Made by a program: the position numbers and the translations under genes | The notes under the pieces: model-generated | Database searches by the model: none | Seen by the model: only the letters and a program-made list of their open reading frames with translations | Told to the model about the DNA's origin: nothing | Assembly: GCA_910574635.1 (NCBI GenBank) | Contig: CAJTCG010000007.1 | Span: 62,001-126,000 of the forward strand | DNA length: 64,000 bases | Direction: 5' to 3' | Source: Oscillospiraceae bacterium | GTDB taxonomy: Bacteria > Bacillota > Clostridia > Oscillospirales > Oscillospiraceae | Part shown: positions 35,366 through 43,679 of the stretch, in pieces | How positions within the stretch are numbered: the stretch's first letter is position 1 | How the letters are laid out: each line of letters opens with the position of its first letter

Positions 35366-35575
35366 TCAGTCTTTTTCGATGGTGATGATGGAATCGGGGC
35401 ACATCTTCGCGCAGCTGGCGCAGCCGATGCAGGCGGCCTCGTCCGTGCAGGACGCCGGATGGTAGCCCTTCACGTTGGTGCCGCCCTCCAGGGCCAGAAT
35501 GTGCTTGGGGCAGACGGCCACGCAGAGCCCGCAGCCCTTGCAGCGGTCCTGGCGGAAGGTGAGGTGGATCGCCAT
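35366..35575 (-). CDS. 4Fe-4S ferredoxin-like delta subunit of the VOR-type complex
   Basis: 69 residues with two CxxCxxCxxxCP motifs (CKGCGLCVAVCP and CIGCASCAKMCP), i.e. two 4Fe-4S clusters. Start ATG at 35573-35575 with a GGAAAGGAG site. The long frame covering this gene and reading on to 36355 is not a fused protein; the ferredoxin start and the different composition upstream show this. It transfers electrons from the TPP site to free ferredoxin. Confidence 0.92.
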   Translation of the reverse strand: MAIHLTFRQDRCKGCGLCVAVCPKHILALEGGTNVKGYHPASCTDEAACIGCASCAKMCPDSIITIEKD

Positions 35576-35613
35576 GGTGCAAAATCTCCTTTCCTCTATA
35601 TAAATTGCCAATT

Positions 35614-36288
35614 TTATTCCCAGGGTTTCTTCATCCGAATCTCCATGGGGAAGGGGTCCAGGTCCTTCAGCGCTTCCCGGAACCGGGACTCCGCCGCATG
35701 ACAGGCCACCGGAATCCCCGTCAGGCGGGAAACCTCCTCCGCCAGGGCCGCGCCCTCCCGGATATCCTCCGCTGTGGTCTCGCCGCAGAGGTGGGTGTTG
35801 TTCACAAGGCCCGTACAGGCAAGGCCCGTCACCGTCTCGATGGCCCGGAGGACTTCCGCGCTGCGCTCCGCCGTGCGGACCTCGGGACGGGCGGCGTTGA
35901 CCACATAGAGGAGGCGGTAGTCCTCCTTCACGATCCTGGGCCGGTAGCGGGCCAGCACCCGGGCCCCGGAGGGGTCGCCGCCGATGTCCAGCACCCCCCG
36001 GACCGTCCGGTCCTCCAGCAGGGCGTGGAGCTCCGCCGGGAGGGCGGGCACGTCCGCGTCCGCCAGGGCCTGGGACGTGGCGATGAGCCGGACGCCCGCC
36101 GCCTCCAGCAGCTCCCGGCGCTCCCGGCTGCGGAAGTAGGGGTTTACAATGTCCAGATCCGCCAGGGCCGTCCGTTCCCCCGCCTCCGCCAGGGCCAGGG
36201 CCAGGTTCACGGAAAATTCGGTCTTTCCCGTGCCGTAGTGCCCGGTGACCAGGGTCAGGCGGTGGGGAAAGCGCTCCAGGACGGTCAA
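35614..36288 (-). CDS. P-loop ATPase of the MinD/ParA/CobQ type in the VOR operon
   Basis: 224 residues from a TTG start at 36288, supported by AAGGAGGGG five nucleotides upstream. Walker A variant VTGHYGTGKTEFSVNLALA, switch-like ALADLDIVNPYFRSRERREL and LDIGGDPSGARVLARY, then VVNAARPEVRTAERSAEV and TGLVNNTHLCGET. The P-loop GHYGTGKT differs from the deviant ParA KGGxGKT. No DNA-binding extension. It is the first gene of the VOR operon, and I recall this association in Clostridia, so an assembly or cofactor-loading role for the oxidoreductase is suspected but unproven. Confidence 0.75.
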   Translation of the reverse strand: MTVLERFPHRLTLVTGHYGTGKTEFSVNLALALAEAGERTALADLDIVNPYFRSRERRELLEAAGVRLIATSQALADADVPALPAELHALLEDRTVRGVLDIGGDPSGARVLARYRPRIVKEDYRLLYVVNAARPEVRTAERSAEVLRAIETVTGLACTGLVNNTHLCGETTAEDIREGAALAEEVSRLTGIPVACHAAESRFREALKDLDPFPMEIRMKKPWE

Positions 36289-36353
36289 GAGGACCCCTCC
36301 TTCCAGGAAATCGCGCGCAGGTTGTCTGGTATTTTCCCGCGTTGTATGATGTC

Positions 36354-36382
36354 ATTTTATACTAAATTACATAGGCTGTCAA
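36354..36382 (-). promoter_or_regulatory. Promoter of the P-loop ATPase/VOR operon
   Basis: On the minus strand: TTGACA (complement of 36377-36382), 17-nt spacer, TAAAAT (complement of 36354-36359). Near the start of transcription is the dyad ATGA-TG-TCAT (36346-36355), a possible site for the divergent GntR-family regulator. Confidence 0.7.
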
Positions 36383-36390
36383 GAGCCTTC

Positions 36391-36419
36391 TTGTTTTTTC
36401 CGGCAAAAGGCGGTATAGT
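36391..36419 (+). promoter_or_regulatory. Promoter of the GntR/FCD regulator gene
   Basis: TTGTTT at 36391-36396, 17-nt spacer, TATAGT at 36414-36419, 70 nt before the regulator start. It is back to back with the VOR operon promoter, 8 nt apart, so one bound regulator could affect both. Confidence 0.6.
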
Positions 36420-36489
36420 ACTCTTACAGTAAATTTCTGATGAACGCAACACGCGCCCGGCGGGTCCGCCGGAGGATGGAGGAGTCTAC

Positions 36490-37170
36490 ATGGAAGGCAA
36501 ACGCGCCAAGCTGTCCGAGCAGACGGCGGACCGGCTTTATGAGTGGATTGTGGAGGAGCGCCGCTATCCCCCCGGCAGCAAGCTGCCCAACGAAAACGAG
36601 CTCAGCGGGGCCATGGGGGTCAGCCGCACCACCCTGCGGGAGGCCATTTCCTTTTTGGTTGCCCAGGGGGTTCTGGACATCCGCCGGGGAAAGGGCACCT
36701 TTGTGGCGGAGAGCCTCCCCGCCCCGGGGATGGACCTGACGGCCCTGGCGGGGGTCCGCTCCCGGGTCCGGGCCAAGGACCTTTTTGAGATGCGGCTGAT
36801 TTTCGAGCCCGCCACCGTGGCCCTGGCCTGCCGGCGGGCCAGCGACGAGGAGCTGGAGCAGATCCGCAAAAAGGCGGAGCGGGTGGAGCGCATCGCCGCC
36901 GAGGGGGGCAACTGGCCCCTGGCGGACCAGGAGTTCCACTGGGCCATCATCAAGGCCTCCCACAACGAGTATATGCGGCGGCTGTACCCCATCATCAACA
37001 GCGCCGTGGATGAGATTCTGCAAATCTCCCCCAGCCGCCAGCGGATGCAGGACATCGCCCTGGGGGACAACCGGACCATTTTGGCCTTCCTCCTCAAGCG
37101 GGACGAGGAGGGGGCCCGCTGCGCCATGAGCATCCATATGAAGCATTTGATCAACACCCTCCAGGACTGA
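36490..37170 (+). CDS. GntR-family transcriptional regulator, FadR/FCD subfamily
   Basis: 226 residues from ATG 36490 (GGATGGAGGAG upstream). N-terminal winged helix: EERRYPPGSKLPNENELSGA, MGVSRTTLREAISFLVAQG, VLDIRRGKGTFVAE. The C-terminal all-helical FCD ligand domain (ALAGVRSRVRAKDLFEMRLI, then EFHWAIIKASHNEYMRRLYP) carries the usual Asp/His metal site. FCD regulators sense small organic acids. It is divergent from the VOR operon with back-to-back promoters, so it probably regulates branched-chain keto acid oxidation and itself, and perhaps cstA downstream. Confidence 0.9.
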   Translation: MEGKRAKLSEQTADRLYEWIVEERRYPPGSKLPNENELSGAMGVSRTTLREAISFLVAQGVLDIRRGKGTFVAESLPAPGMDLTALAGVRSRVRAKDLFEMRLIFEPATVALACRRASDEELEQIRKKAERVERIAAEGGNWPLADQEFHWAIIKASHNEYMRRLYPIINSAVDEILQISPSRQRMQDIALGDNRTILAFLLKRDEEGARCAMSIHMKHLINTLQD

Positions 37171-37347
37171 GGCTGTCCCCCGGACGGGGACAAGATCGCC
37201 AAAACGTTCGTCAAAATAGATAAAGAAGACGTCGAAAAATTGTCGGTTTTGATGTTTGCGATTCCGGGTTTTACCAATTCCCTTTGGCAAAACCCACAAT
37301 TACCCGGGGGCCATTCACAAATTGTCCACAAATTTGTTCAAACCCTC

Positions 37348-37376
37348 TTAACAAATGGCTGGGGAGGGTGTATAAT
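37348..37376 (+). promoter_or_regulatory. Promoter upstream of the 171-residue protein and cstA
   Basis: TTAACA at 37348-37353, 17-nt spacer, TATAAT at 37371-37376. Upstream of it are a hairpin (37266-37295) and an inverted repeat ACAAATT-N7-AATTTGT at 37317-37337. The 312 bp between the regulator gene and this gene hold nothing else recognisable. Confidence 0.7.
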
Positions 37377-37482
37377 GCGTTCGCAAGCTGGGGTTCTTTC
37401 AGGACTCCCGGGAAGGGGACGCCCCCTTCCGCGCCGCTTCCTCTTGGAAACGGCGGGCCCAACGGATGAAGCGGAGGATGGT

Positions 37483-37998
37483 ATGGAGAGAACCCCCCAG
37501 GAGTGCTTTGAGAAGCTGCTGAACGCCTATTCCCACAACTACGACCTCACGAAGGACGTGGAGACGGAGGAGGGCGGTTCCTTCCCCGCCATGGCCCACT
37601 ACTTCCTCCGGGATGAGCATTACCTGGTCCGGCGGGATAAGCAGTTCTACGCCACGGAGCAGCACGACTACACCTATTTCCATGTGGCGGACCACCTGGA
37701 CGCCGCCGGGGCCAAGGCCCTGACGGAGCGGACCCTCAAGGCGGGCCTGGCCGCCATCCGCCCCCACAAGGAGCATATGAGCTCCTTCGTCACCCTGGTG
37801 GTTCTGGCGGAGACCATCGACCCGGAGGCGAAGAAGGTCTTGAAGAAGACCCGCTTCCACAAAAACTACCGGCTGTCGCTCCATGGCTGGATGGAGTTTC
37901 ATATAGCAGCAATGGAATGTTCCACGCGGAGCTTTCTCTCCAATCCAGCCGGGAGGGGGGCCCGCAAGACCCTGGAGGCCAATTTCGCCTCCAAATGA
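37483..37998 (+). CDS. Unrecognised soluble protein (DUF8052-like?) upstream of cstA
   Basis: 171 residues from ATG 37483, preceded by GCGGAGGA; longer in-frame starts have poor upstream context. Sequence blocks CFEKLLNAYSHNYDLTKDVE, FLRDEHYLVRRDKQFYATEQ and ETIDPEAKKVLKKTRFHKNY recall a small family (possibly DUF8052) found beside membrane transporters in Clostridia, recognised only loosely. No signal peptide or membrane helix. It is 53 nt upstream of cstA in the same direction and so may act on or with the transporter. Confidence 0.65.
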   Translation: MERTPQECFEKLLNAYSHNYDLTKDVETEEGGSFPAMAHYFLRDEHYLVRRDKQFYATEQHDYTYFHVADHLDAAGAKALTERTLKAGLAAIRPHKEHMSSFVTLVVLAETIDPEAKKVLKKTRFHKNYRLSLHGWMEFHIAAMECSTRSFLSNPAGRGARKTLEANFASK

Positions 37999-38051
37999 AC
38001 CTGGGGGATTTCCCCCGCAAACGAGACTCATGAAAGAGGGAGAGTGTTTTC

Positions 38052-39788
38052 ATGAACGGATTAGTACTTCTCATCATCAGCGTCGCTGTGCTGCTCGCCG
38101 GCTATGTGCTCTATGGCCGCTGGCTGTGCAAGCAGTGGGGCGTCGGCGAGCTTGACAAGCCCACCCCTGCCCACGCCCTGGAGGACGGCATCGACTACGT
38201 CCCCGCCAAGGCCCCCATCCTGATGGGCCACCACTTCTCGTCCATCGCCGGCGCCGGCCCCATCACCGGCCCCATCGGCGCGGCGGGCTTCGGCTGGCTT
38301 GCCTGCACGCTGTGGATTCTCATCGGCGGCATCTTCTTCGGCGGCGTCCATGACTTCGGCGCCCTGTTTGCCTCCGTCCGCCACGACGGCAAGTCCATCG
38401 GCGAAATCATTTCCACCAACATGAGCAAGCGGGCCAAGATGCTGTTTTTGATCTTCGCCTACCTGACCTTGATCCTGGTGGTGGCGGCCTTCGCCTCCAT
38501 CGTGGCCGGCACCTTCGGCGCCACCTTCACCGAGGCGGGCGAGGTGGATCTGGTCGCCTCCGAGGCCAACGCCCGGGTGGCCATGGTTTCCCTGCTGTTC
38601 ATCGCCATCGCCATTGTCTTCGGCTTCCTGGTGTACCGCCGGAACGCCCCCATGTCCGTGGCCAGCGTGATCGGCGTCATCGCCATCGTGGCCATCATCG
38701 CCGTCGGCATGAACTTCCACCCCATCTACCTGAGCAAGGACGCCTGGATGTGGATCTGCGGCATTTACATCGCCATCGCCTCCGTCACCCCGGTTTGGAT
38801 TCTGCTCCAGCCCCGCGACTACCTGAGCTCCTTCCTGCTGTATGCCATGCTGGCTCTGGCGGTCATCGCCGTGGTGCTGGCCCGGCCCGACATGGGGAGC
38901 ATGGCCGTGGTGAACACCTTCGTGGTCACCAACCCCGACACCGGCGCGGGCAACCCCATCTTCCCCGTCCTGTTCACCACCATCGCCTGCGGCGCAATCT
39001 CAGGCTTCCACTCCCTGGTCTCCTCCGGCACCACCTCCAAGCAGCTGGATAAGGAGACCGACGCGAAGCCCATCGCTTACGGCGGCATGCTGCTGGAGTG
39101 CGTCCTGGCCATCCTGACCCTGTGCGCCGTGGCCTATGCCTACAGCTGGAACGCGGCCAACCCCGACAATGCCCTGGCGGGCGCCACCGCCATCTTCGGC
39201 GGCGGCCTGGCCCACATGATTGACGACTCCATCCCCGGCACCTACAGCATCCTCTACACCCTGCTGGTGCTGACCTACTCCGCCTTCTGCCTGACCTCCC
39301 TGGACACCGCCACCCGTCTGGCCCGGTTCATGTTCCAGGAGTTCTGGCTGGATTCCAGCAAGGGCGAGACCCCGGAGAATGTCACCGGCTACAAGAAGGT
39401 CCTCTCCAACATGTATGTCTCCACCGCCATCACCGTGGTGCTGGGCGTGCTGCTGGGCCTGAACGGCTATGAGAAGATCTGGGCGCTGTTTGGCTCCGCC
39501 AACCAGCTGCTGGCGGGCCTGGGCCTGCTGGCGGTGGCCACTTGGCTGGGCAACATCGGCAAGAACAACAAGATGTTCCTGCTTCCCATGGGCTTCATGA
39601 TCATCGTCACCATCTGCTCCCTGCTGGTCAACACCAAAAACCAGATTGCGGTCATCTCCGCCGGCGGCGCGGACTGGGGCCCCTATGTCCAGGCCATTCT
39701 GGGCATCCTGCTGGTGGTCCTGGCGGTCATTCTGGCCATCGAGGGCTGCGTGACCATCGCCCATCCCAAGAAGAATCAGAAGGTCTGA
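38052..39788 (+). CDS. cstA: CstA-family carbon starvation protein (peptide/pyruvate transporter)
   Basis: 578 residues, highly hydrophobic, with about 16 predicted membrane spans. CstA signatures: LYGRWLCKQWGVGELDKPTP, then HHFSSIAGAGPITGPIGAAG and GGVHDFGALFASVRHDGKSI. CstA/BtsT proteins import pyruvate or peptides under carbon limitation; this is the shorter form without the long C-terminal extension of E. coli CstA. GAGAGTG precedes the start, and a GC-rich terminator follows. It sits between a GntR/FCD regulator and a ParB-like gene; substrate is not determined from sequence. Confidence 0.9.
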   Translation: MNGLVLLIISVAVLLAGYVLYGRWLCKQWGVGELDKPTPAHALEDGIDYVPAKAPILMGHHFSSIAGAGPITGPIGAAGFGWLACTLWILIGGIFFGGVHDFGALFASVRHDGKSIGEIISTNMSKRAKMLFLIFAYLTLILVVAAFASIVAGTFGATFTEAGEVDLVASEANARVAMVSLLFIAIAIVFGFLVYRRNAPMSVASVIGVIAIVAIIAVGMNFHPIYLSKDAWMWICGIYIAIASVTPVWILLQPRDYLSSFLLYAMLALAVIAVVLARPDMGSMAVVNTFVVTNPDTGAGNPIFPVLFTTIACGAISGFHSLVSSGTTSKQLDKETDAKPIAYGGMLLECVLAILTLCAVAYAYSWNAANPDNALAGATAIFGGGLAHMIDDSIPGTYSILYTLLVLTYSAFCLTSLDTATRLARFMFQEFWLDSSKGETPENVTGYKKVLSNMYVSTAITVVLGVLLGLNGYEKIWALFGSANQLLAGLGLLAVATWLGNIGKNNKMFLLPMGFMIIVTICSLLVNTKNQIAVISAGGADWGPYVQAILGILLVVLAVILAIEGCVTIAHPKKNQKV

Positions 39789-39855
39789 GCGAACCCATGA
39801 GCGGAGCGCCAGTCTCCGCCGGACGCGAAGCCTTTTGTCCCGGATGAAAAGAAGA

Positions 39856-39890
39856 GAAGGGCCCGGCGGGTATATCCCGCCGGGCCCTTC
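39856..39890. terminator. Strong GC hairpin after cstA
   Basis: GAAGGGCCCGGCGGG at 39856-39870, 5-nt loop, exact complement at 39876-39890. It lies between the cstA stop and the stop of the convergent 49-residue gene. The plus side lacks a T-run, so it may act as a road-block or bidirectional terminator. Confidence 0.65.
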
Positions 39891-39896
39891 GGCCGT

Positions 39897-40046
39897 TTAC
39901 TCCCGGTCTTTGGCCAGGGCGATTTTATCCAGCAGCTCCAGGATTTCCTGCCTCGTGTAGTCCTCCTTTTCCCCGGTGCTGAAAATCAGGCGGAGATCGT
40001 ACAACAAAGCCTTCTGCGTATCCTTACGCTCTTTTTCACTACCCAT
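39897..40046 (-). CDS. Small hypothetical protein, 49 residues
   Basis: MGSEKERKDTQKALLYDLRL then IFSTGEKEDYTRQEILELLD, charged and helical, no membrane segment. An excellent AAGGAGGTG site precedes the start, which marks it as a real gene, while the long frame running further upstream is a shadow of the ParB-like gene. It is divergent from the ParB-like gene and convergent with cstA. Function unknown. Confidence 0.7.
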   Translation of the reverse strand: MGSEKERKDTQKALLYDLRLIFSTGEKEDYTRQEILELLDKIALAKDRE

Positions 40047-40181
40047 AAACAGCACCTCCTTGCAGCTATTATACCGGCCTTTCCGCCCCGGCGCAAGCGG
40101 TATTTCCCGCCGCCGACAGATTCCCCATGGTTTTTCATGCCCCGTCCGGTAGAATGGGACAAATTGGAAGGAGGCGGTCCC

Positions 40182-40973
40182 ATGGGAGAGGAAAAGCGGG
40201 TGCTGCGGCTGGGGGTGGAGACCATTCGCCCCAATCCCCGCCAGCCCCGGCGGCTGTTTGACGAGGGGGCCCTGCGGGAGCTGGCGGCGTCCATCCGCCG
40301 CCACGGGGTGGTGCAGCCCCTGGTGGTCCGGCGGCGGCCCGACGGCTGGGAACTGGTGGCGGGAGAGCGGCGGCTCCGGGCGGCGAGGCTGGCGGGTCTT
40401 ACGGCGGTGCCCTGCGTGGAGGCGGAGGTGGACGAGCGGGAGTCCGCCCTGCTGGCCCTGGTGGAGAATTTGCAGCGCCAGGACCTCCACTACTTCGAGG
40501 AGGCCGCCGCCATCGCGGACTATCTCCGGCGCACCGGGGCCACCCAGGAGGAGGCCGCCGCCCAGCTGGGGCGGTCGCCCTCGGCGGTGGCCAACAAGCT
40601 GCGGCTTCTCCGGCTGTCCCCGGCCTGTCAGGCGCTTTTGCTGGAAACCGGCCTGACGGAGCGCCACGCCCGGGCCCTCCTCCGGCTGGAGGACCAGGAG
40701 GAGCGGCTGGCCATGGCCCGCCGGGCGGCGGAGCGGGGCTGGAACGTGGCCCAGACGGAGCAGCACGTAGAGCGGCGGGTCCAGGAGCTTCAGGCGGCGG
40801 CTCCGGCGGGACGGCGGACGTACATTTTAAAGGACGTGCGGCTGTTTTTAAACAGCGTGGACCGGGGGCTGCGCATCGTCCGGGAGGCCGGGGTGGAGGC
40901 CCGGTGCCTCCGGGAGGACACGGAGGAGGAAATCGTCATGACAATTCGGATTCCCCGGAGGCCGGGGAGCTGA
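40182..40973 (+). CDS. ParB/Noc-like nucleoid-associated protein
   Basis: 263 residues from ATG 40182, preceded by AAGGAGG. N-terminal ParB domain: VETIRPNPRQPRRLFDEGAL, the CTP-binding GERRLRAARLAGL, and LALVENLQRQDLHYFEEAAA. A helix-turn-helix follows (TGATQEEAAAQLGRSPSAVA). It lacks a recognisable ParA partner next to it, which suggests a Noc-like or orphan ParB rather than the chromosomal segregation locus. A plain C-terminal region carries no membrane-targeting extension that I can see. Confidence 0.8.
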   Translation: MGEEKRVLRLGVETIRPNPRQPRRLFDEGALRELAASIRRHGVVQPLVVRRRPDGWELVAGERRLRAARLAGLTAVPCVEAEVDERESALLALVENLQRQDLHYFEEAAAIADYLRRTGATQEEAAAQLGRSPSAVANKLRLLRLSPACQALLLETGLTERHARALLRLEDQEERLAMARRAAERGWNVAQTEQHVERRVQELQAAAPAGRRTYILKDVRLFLNSVDRGLRIVREAGVEARCLREDTEEEIVMTIRIPRRPGS

Positions 40974-41096
40974 ACGCCCCGGCGGAAGGCCCTGTTTTCT
41001 TGTTACTATATTGTAATCACTTTTTCCGAAAATCTGTGTTAGAATACTCAAAGAGAGAAACGGCCCGTGTGTGGGGCCGAAAAAGGAGGGGACTTC

Positions 41097-42893
41097 ATGG
41101 GACAGCTGACAAATGAAGTCAAGGCGGGCGGCGCGCGGGTGAAAAAGGGCTCCGCCGTTCCGGTAATCGCCGCCCTGGCCCTCACCGCCGCCATCATGGC
41201 GGGGGCCTACGCCGGGCTCTGCGCCTGGGCCGGTTCCCGGACCGTCTTTTACCCGAGGGAGACCATCAGCGGCGTGGACGTGGGGGGCCTTACCGTGGAG
41301 CAGGCCGGCCAGGTGCTGGCCGGGGCCCTGCCGGGAAGAACGCTTGCCGTCTCCACCGTCCAGACGGCCGAGAAGGAGGGCTGGCCGGCGGATGCCGGGG
41401 GGGCCTCCGTCACCCTGGGGGAGCTGGGCTATACCGCCGAGCAGTGCCCCGGCATCGCCCAGCGGCATTTTGACCAGCAGGCCGCCGCCCCCTTCCTCAG
41501 CCGGGGGGCCCGGGTGCTGTCCCTCCTCACCGACGGCGAGGAAGACGGACTGACCGCCGGGGACCGGGACGAGGAGGCCTTTCGCCGGGGCGTGGCCCAG
41601 GTGGCGGAGGACCTGGCCCTGGAGCCGGTGGACGGCGCCTATGAGGTCCGGGAGGACGAGATTCTGCTGACCAAGGAGGCCAACGGCCGCTCTGTGGGAG
41701 AAGCCGGGCTGGCCCTGGTTCTGGAGGAGGCCGCCGCCTCGGCGGCGACGGAGGTCCAGGTGGACGCGACCACCCATTCCGCCCGCCCCCTGTCCATTCA
41801 GGAGGTTCACGAGGCCGTGTCCGGCGAGATGGAAAACGCCCGCTACGACCAGGAGACCGGGGGCATCCTGCCGGAGAAGCGGGGGGCGTCCTTTGACACC
41901 GTGTCCGCCCAGCGGGTGCTGAACGCCGCCCTGCCGGGGGAAACCGTCTCCGTCCCCGCCGACATCCAGGAGCCGGAGATCACGGCGGAGGACTTGAAGG
42001 CCGTCCTCTTCCGGGACCTTCTGGGCGAGTGCACCACCCATGTGGGGGGCACCGCCGCCCGGGTCAGCAACGTGAAGCTGGCCTCCGCCGCCTTTGACGG
42101 GACGGTGATGAACAGCGGGGACGTGTTCTCCTACAACGAAACCGTGGGCCAGCGGACGGAGGCCAAGGGCTACAAGGCCGCCCCCGCCTACGTCCAGGGG
42201 GAGACCGTGGACGAGATTGGCGGCGGCGTGTGCCAGCCCTCCTCCACGCTGTATTACGCCTGCCTGCTTGCCAACATGGAAATCACCGAGCGCTACGCCC
42301 ACCGCTACATTCCCGCCTACATCACCCGGGGCATGGACGCCACGGTGTCCTGGGGCGGGCCGGATTACAAGTTTACCAACAACACCAAGTACCCCTTGAA
42401 AATTGTGGCGAGCTATGACAAAGGCTATCTCACCGTCCAGCTCTGGGGCACCAAGACCGACGATCTGACGGTGAAAATGACCTATGAGACCCTCTCCACC
42501 ACCCCCTTCGAGGAGGTGGAGCAGCTGGACCCCTCCCTGGCCCCGGGCCAGCGGCAGGTGAAGGTCACCCCCTACACCGGCTATAAGGTGAAGACCTACC
42601 GGAACATTTTCGACGGAAGCGGAAATCTCCTCTCCAGCGACGTGGAGGATGTCAGCGACTACAAGCACCGGGACCGCCTGGTCCTGGTGGGCCCGCCCAA
42701 GGAGGACGCCCCGCCGGCCTCCGCCCCTGTGGTCCCCGGCACCCCGGCGGATCAGGAGCCCGCGCCCCCCGCCGAAACCCCGGAACCCAGCGTTCCCGCC
42801 GCGGGCCCGGCGGAGATTCCCGCCGAACCGGAAACCCCGGCGGAGCCCGCGGAGCCGCCCGCCATTGTGGTCATCCCTCCCTCGGAGGAATGA
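41097..42893 (+). CDS. VanW-family surface protein with peptidoglycan-binding-like repeats
   Basis: 598 residues from ATG 41097 (AAAGGAGGGG upstream). Short cytoplasmic N-terminus, one membrane anchor (VIAALALTAAIMAGAYAGLC), then G-E/YkuD-like repeat domains (ISGVDVGGLTVEQAGQVLAG, a second half with EVREDEILLTKEANGRSVGE) and the VanW domain (DVFSYNETVGQRTEAKGYKA, GGGVCQPSSTLYYACLLANM, YKFTNNTKYPLKIVASYD). The C-terminal 60 residues are a Pro/Glu/Ala-rich tail. The domain family is tied to glycopeptide resistance by name but is widespread in normal cell-wall metabolism. A terminator follows. Confidence 0.85.
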   Translation: MGQLTNEVKAGGARVKKGSAVPVIAALALTAAIMAGAYAGLCAWAGSRTVFYPRETISGVDVGGLTVEQAGQVLAGALPGRTLAVSTVQTAEKEGWPADAGGASVTLGELGYTAEQCPGIAQRHFDQQAAAPFLSRGARVLSLLTDGEEDGLTAGDRDEEAFRRGVAQVAEDLALEPVDGAYEVREDEILLTKEANGRSVGEAGLALVLEEAAASAATEVQVDATTHSARPLSIQEVHEAVSGEMENARYDQETGGILPEKRGASFDTVSAQRVLNAALPGETVSVPADIQEPEITAEDLKAVLFRDLLGECTTHVGGTAARVSNVKLASAAFDGTVMNSGDVFSYNETVGQRTEAKGYKAAPAYVQGETVDEIGGGVCQPSSTLYYACLLANMEITERYAHRYIPAYITRGMDATVSWGGPDYKFTNNTKYPLKIVASYDKGYLTVQLWGTKTDDLTVKMTYETLSTTPFEEVEQLDPSLAPGQRQVKVTPYTGYKVKTYRNIFDGSGNLLSSDVEDVSDYKHRDRLVLVGPPKEDAPPASAPVVPGTPADQEPAPPAETPEPSVPAAGPAEIPAEPETPAEPAEPPAIVVIPPSEE

Positions 42894-42918
42894 GCCCCCG
42901 GCTGCTGTGATAAGAAAG

Positions 42919-42946
42919 AAGGCCCCCGGCTTACGCCGGGGGCCTT
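42919..42946 (+). terminator. Terminator after the VanW gene
   Basis: AAGGCCCCCGGC at 42919-42930, loop TTAC, exact complement at 42935-42946 followed by TCCC. Strong stem, short T-run. Confidence 0.8.
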
Positions 42947-42998
42947 TCCCTCGTCAAAGGGGACATACTAGAAGGAGTCTTGGAAAGGAGTGCTTCTC

Positions 42999-43679
42999 AT
43001 GATCAAAAAGAGCCTGACGCCCTTGCTGCTGTGGGCCGCCCTGGGCCTGGGGGCCTGGTCCTGCCGCTCCGCCCTGACGGCGGATGGGATCGCCGCCTGG
43101 ACGCCGGGGCAGTCCTGGCTGGCAGCCCTGGCCCTGCTGGGGCTGTATGTTCTCAAGGGCCTGACGGCGGCGTTCCCCTCCACGGCCCTGGCGGCGGCGG
43201 CGGGGCTGGTGCTCCCCTTTCCCCTGGCCCTGGGGACAAACCTCTGCGGCGCGGCAGCGGCCCAGGCGGGGCCGTATTTCATCGGGCGGCGGAAACAGGG
43301 GGCCCTGGGGGAGCTGACCGCCCGGCACCCCCGGCTGGCGGCCCTGCGGGCGGGCCCGGCGAGGGGGCGGGAGGTGTGTTTGCTGCGCCTGGCGGGGGTG
43401 CTTCCGGTGGAGCTGGTAAGCCTCTGGCTGGGGGCGGCGGGAACGCCCCGGCGGGCCTATTTCGCCGGGGGGCTGCTGGGGAGCTTTCCCCGGGTGCTGT
43501 CCGCCACGGTGCTGGGGGCGGCGCTGTGGGACCTGGGCGGGGCGCGGTTCTGGGCCTCCTGCGTCTTCGGCTGGGCGCTGACGGGGGCGGCCCTGGCGGT
43601 GTGGGGCCGGGAGTGGGCGGTTCAGCCCCGCTCCTTCCTCAGCCGCCGGATATCCTCCCCGAAAAAGGGCAGGACCTGA
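42999..43679 (+). CDS. TVP38/TMEM64 (VTT-domain) membrane protein
   Basis: 226 residues from ATG 42999 with AAAGGAG at 42984-42990; a GTG at 42990 overlaps that site and is rejected. Five to six membrane helices with the VTT plan: LKGLTAAFPSTALAAAAGLV, PFPLALGTNLCGAAAAQAGP, YFIGRRK, and a late LGSFPRVLSATVLGAALWDL segment. VTT proteins (DedA superfamily) are lipid scramblases or transporters. The last 58 bp overlap the end of the convergent helicase loader gene, so the two mRNAs are complementary at their 3' ends. Confidence 0.75.
   Translation: MIKKSLTPLLLWAALGLGAWSCRSALTADGIAAWTPGQSWLAALALLGLYVLKGLTAAFPSTALAAAAGLVLPFPLALGTNLCGAAAAQAGPYFIGRRKQGALGELTARHPRLAALRAGPARGREVCLLRLAGVLPVELVSLWLGAAGTPRRAYFAGGLLGSFPRVLSATVLGAALWDLGGARFWASCVFGWALTGAALAVWGREWAVQPRSFLSRRISSPKKGRT

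Noticed and set aside
34280-35701. 473-codon plus-strand open frame
   Set aside because: Antisense of the VOR alpha and ferredoxin genes.
35366-36355. Apparent 329-residue fused ferredoxin protein on the minus strand
   Set aside because: Only its last 69 residues are ferredoxin-like and they have their own start and ribosome site; the rest is a shadow frame of the P-loop ATPase gene.
40848-42668. 606-codon minus-strand open frame
   Set aside because: Antisense to the VanW gene, no ribosome site and a His/Gly-rich translation typical of GC-rich shadows.
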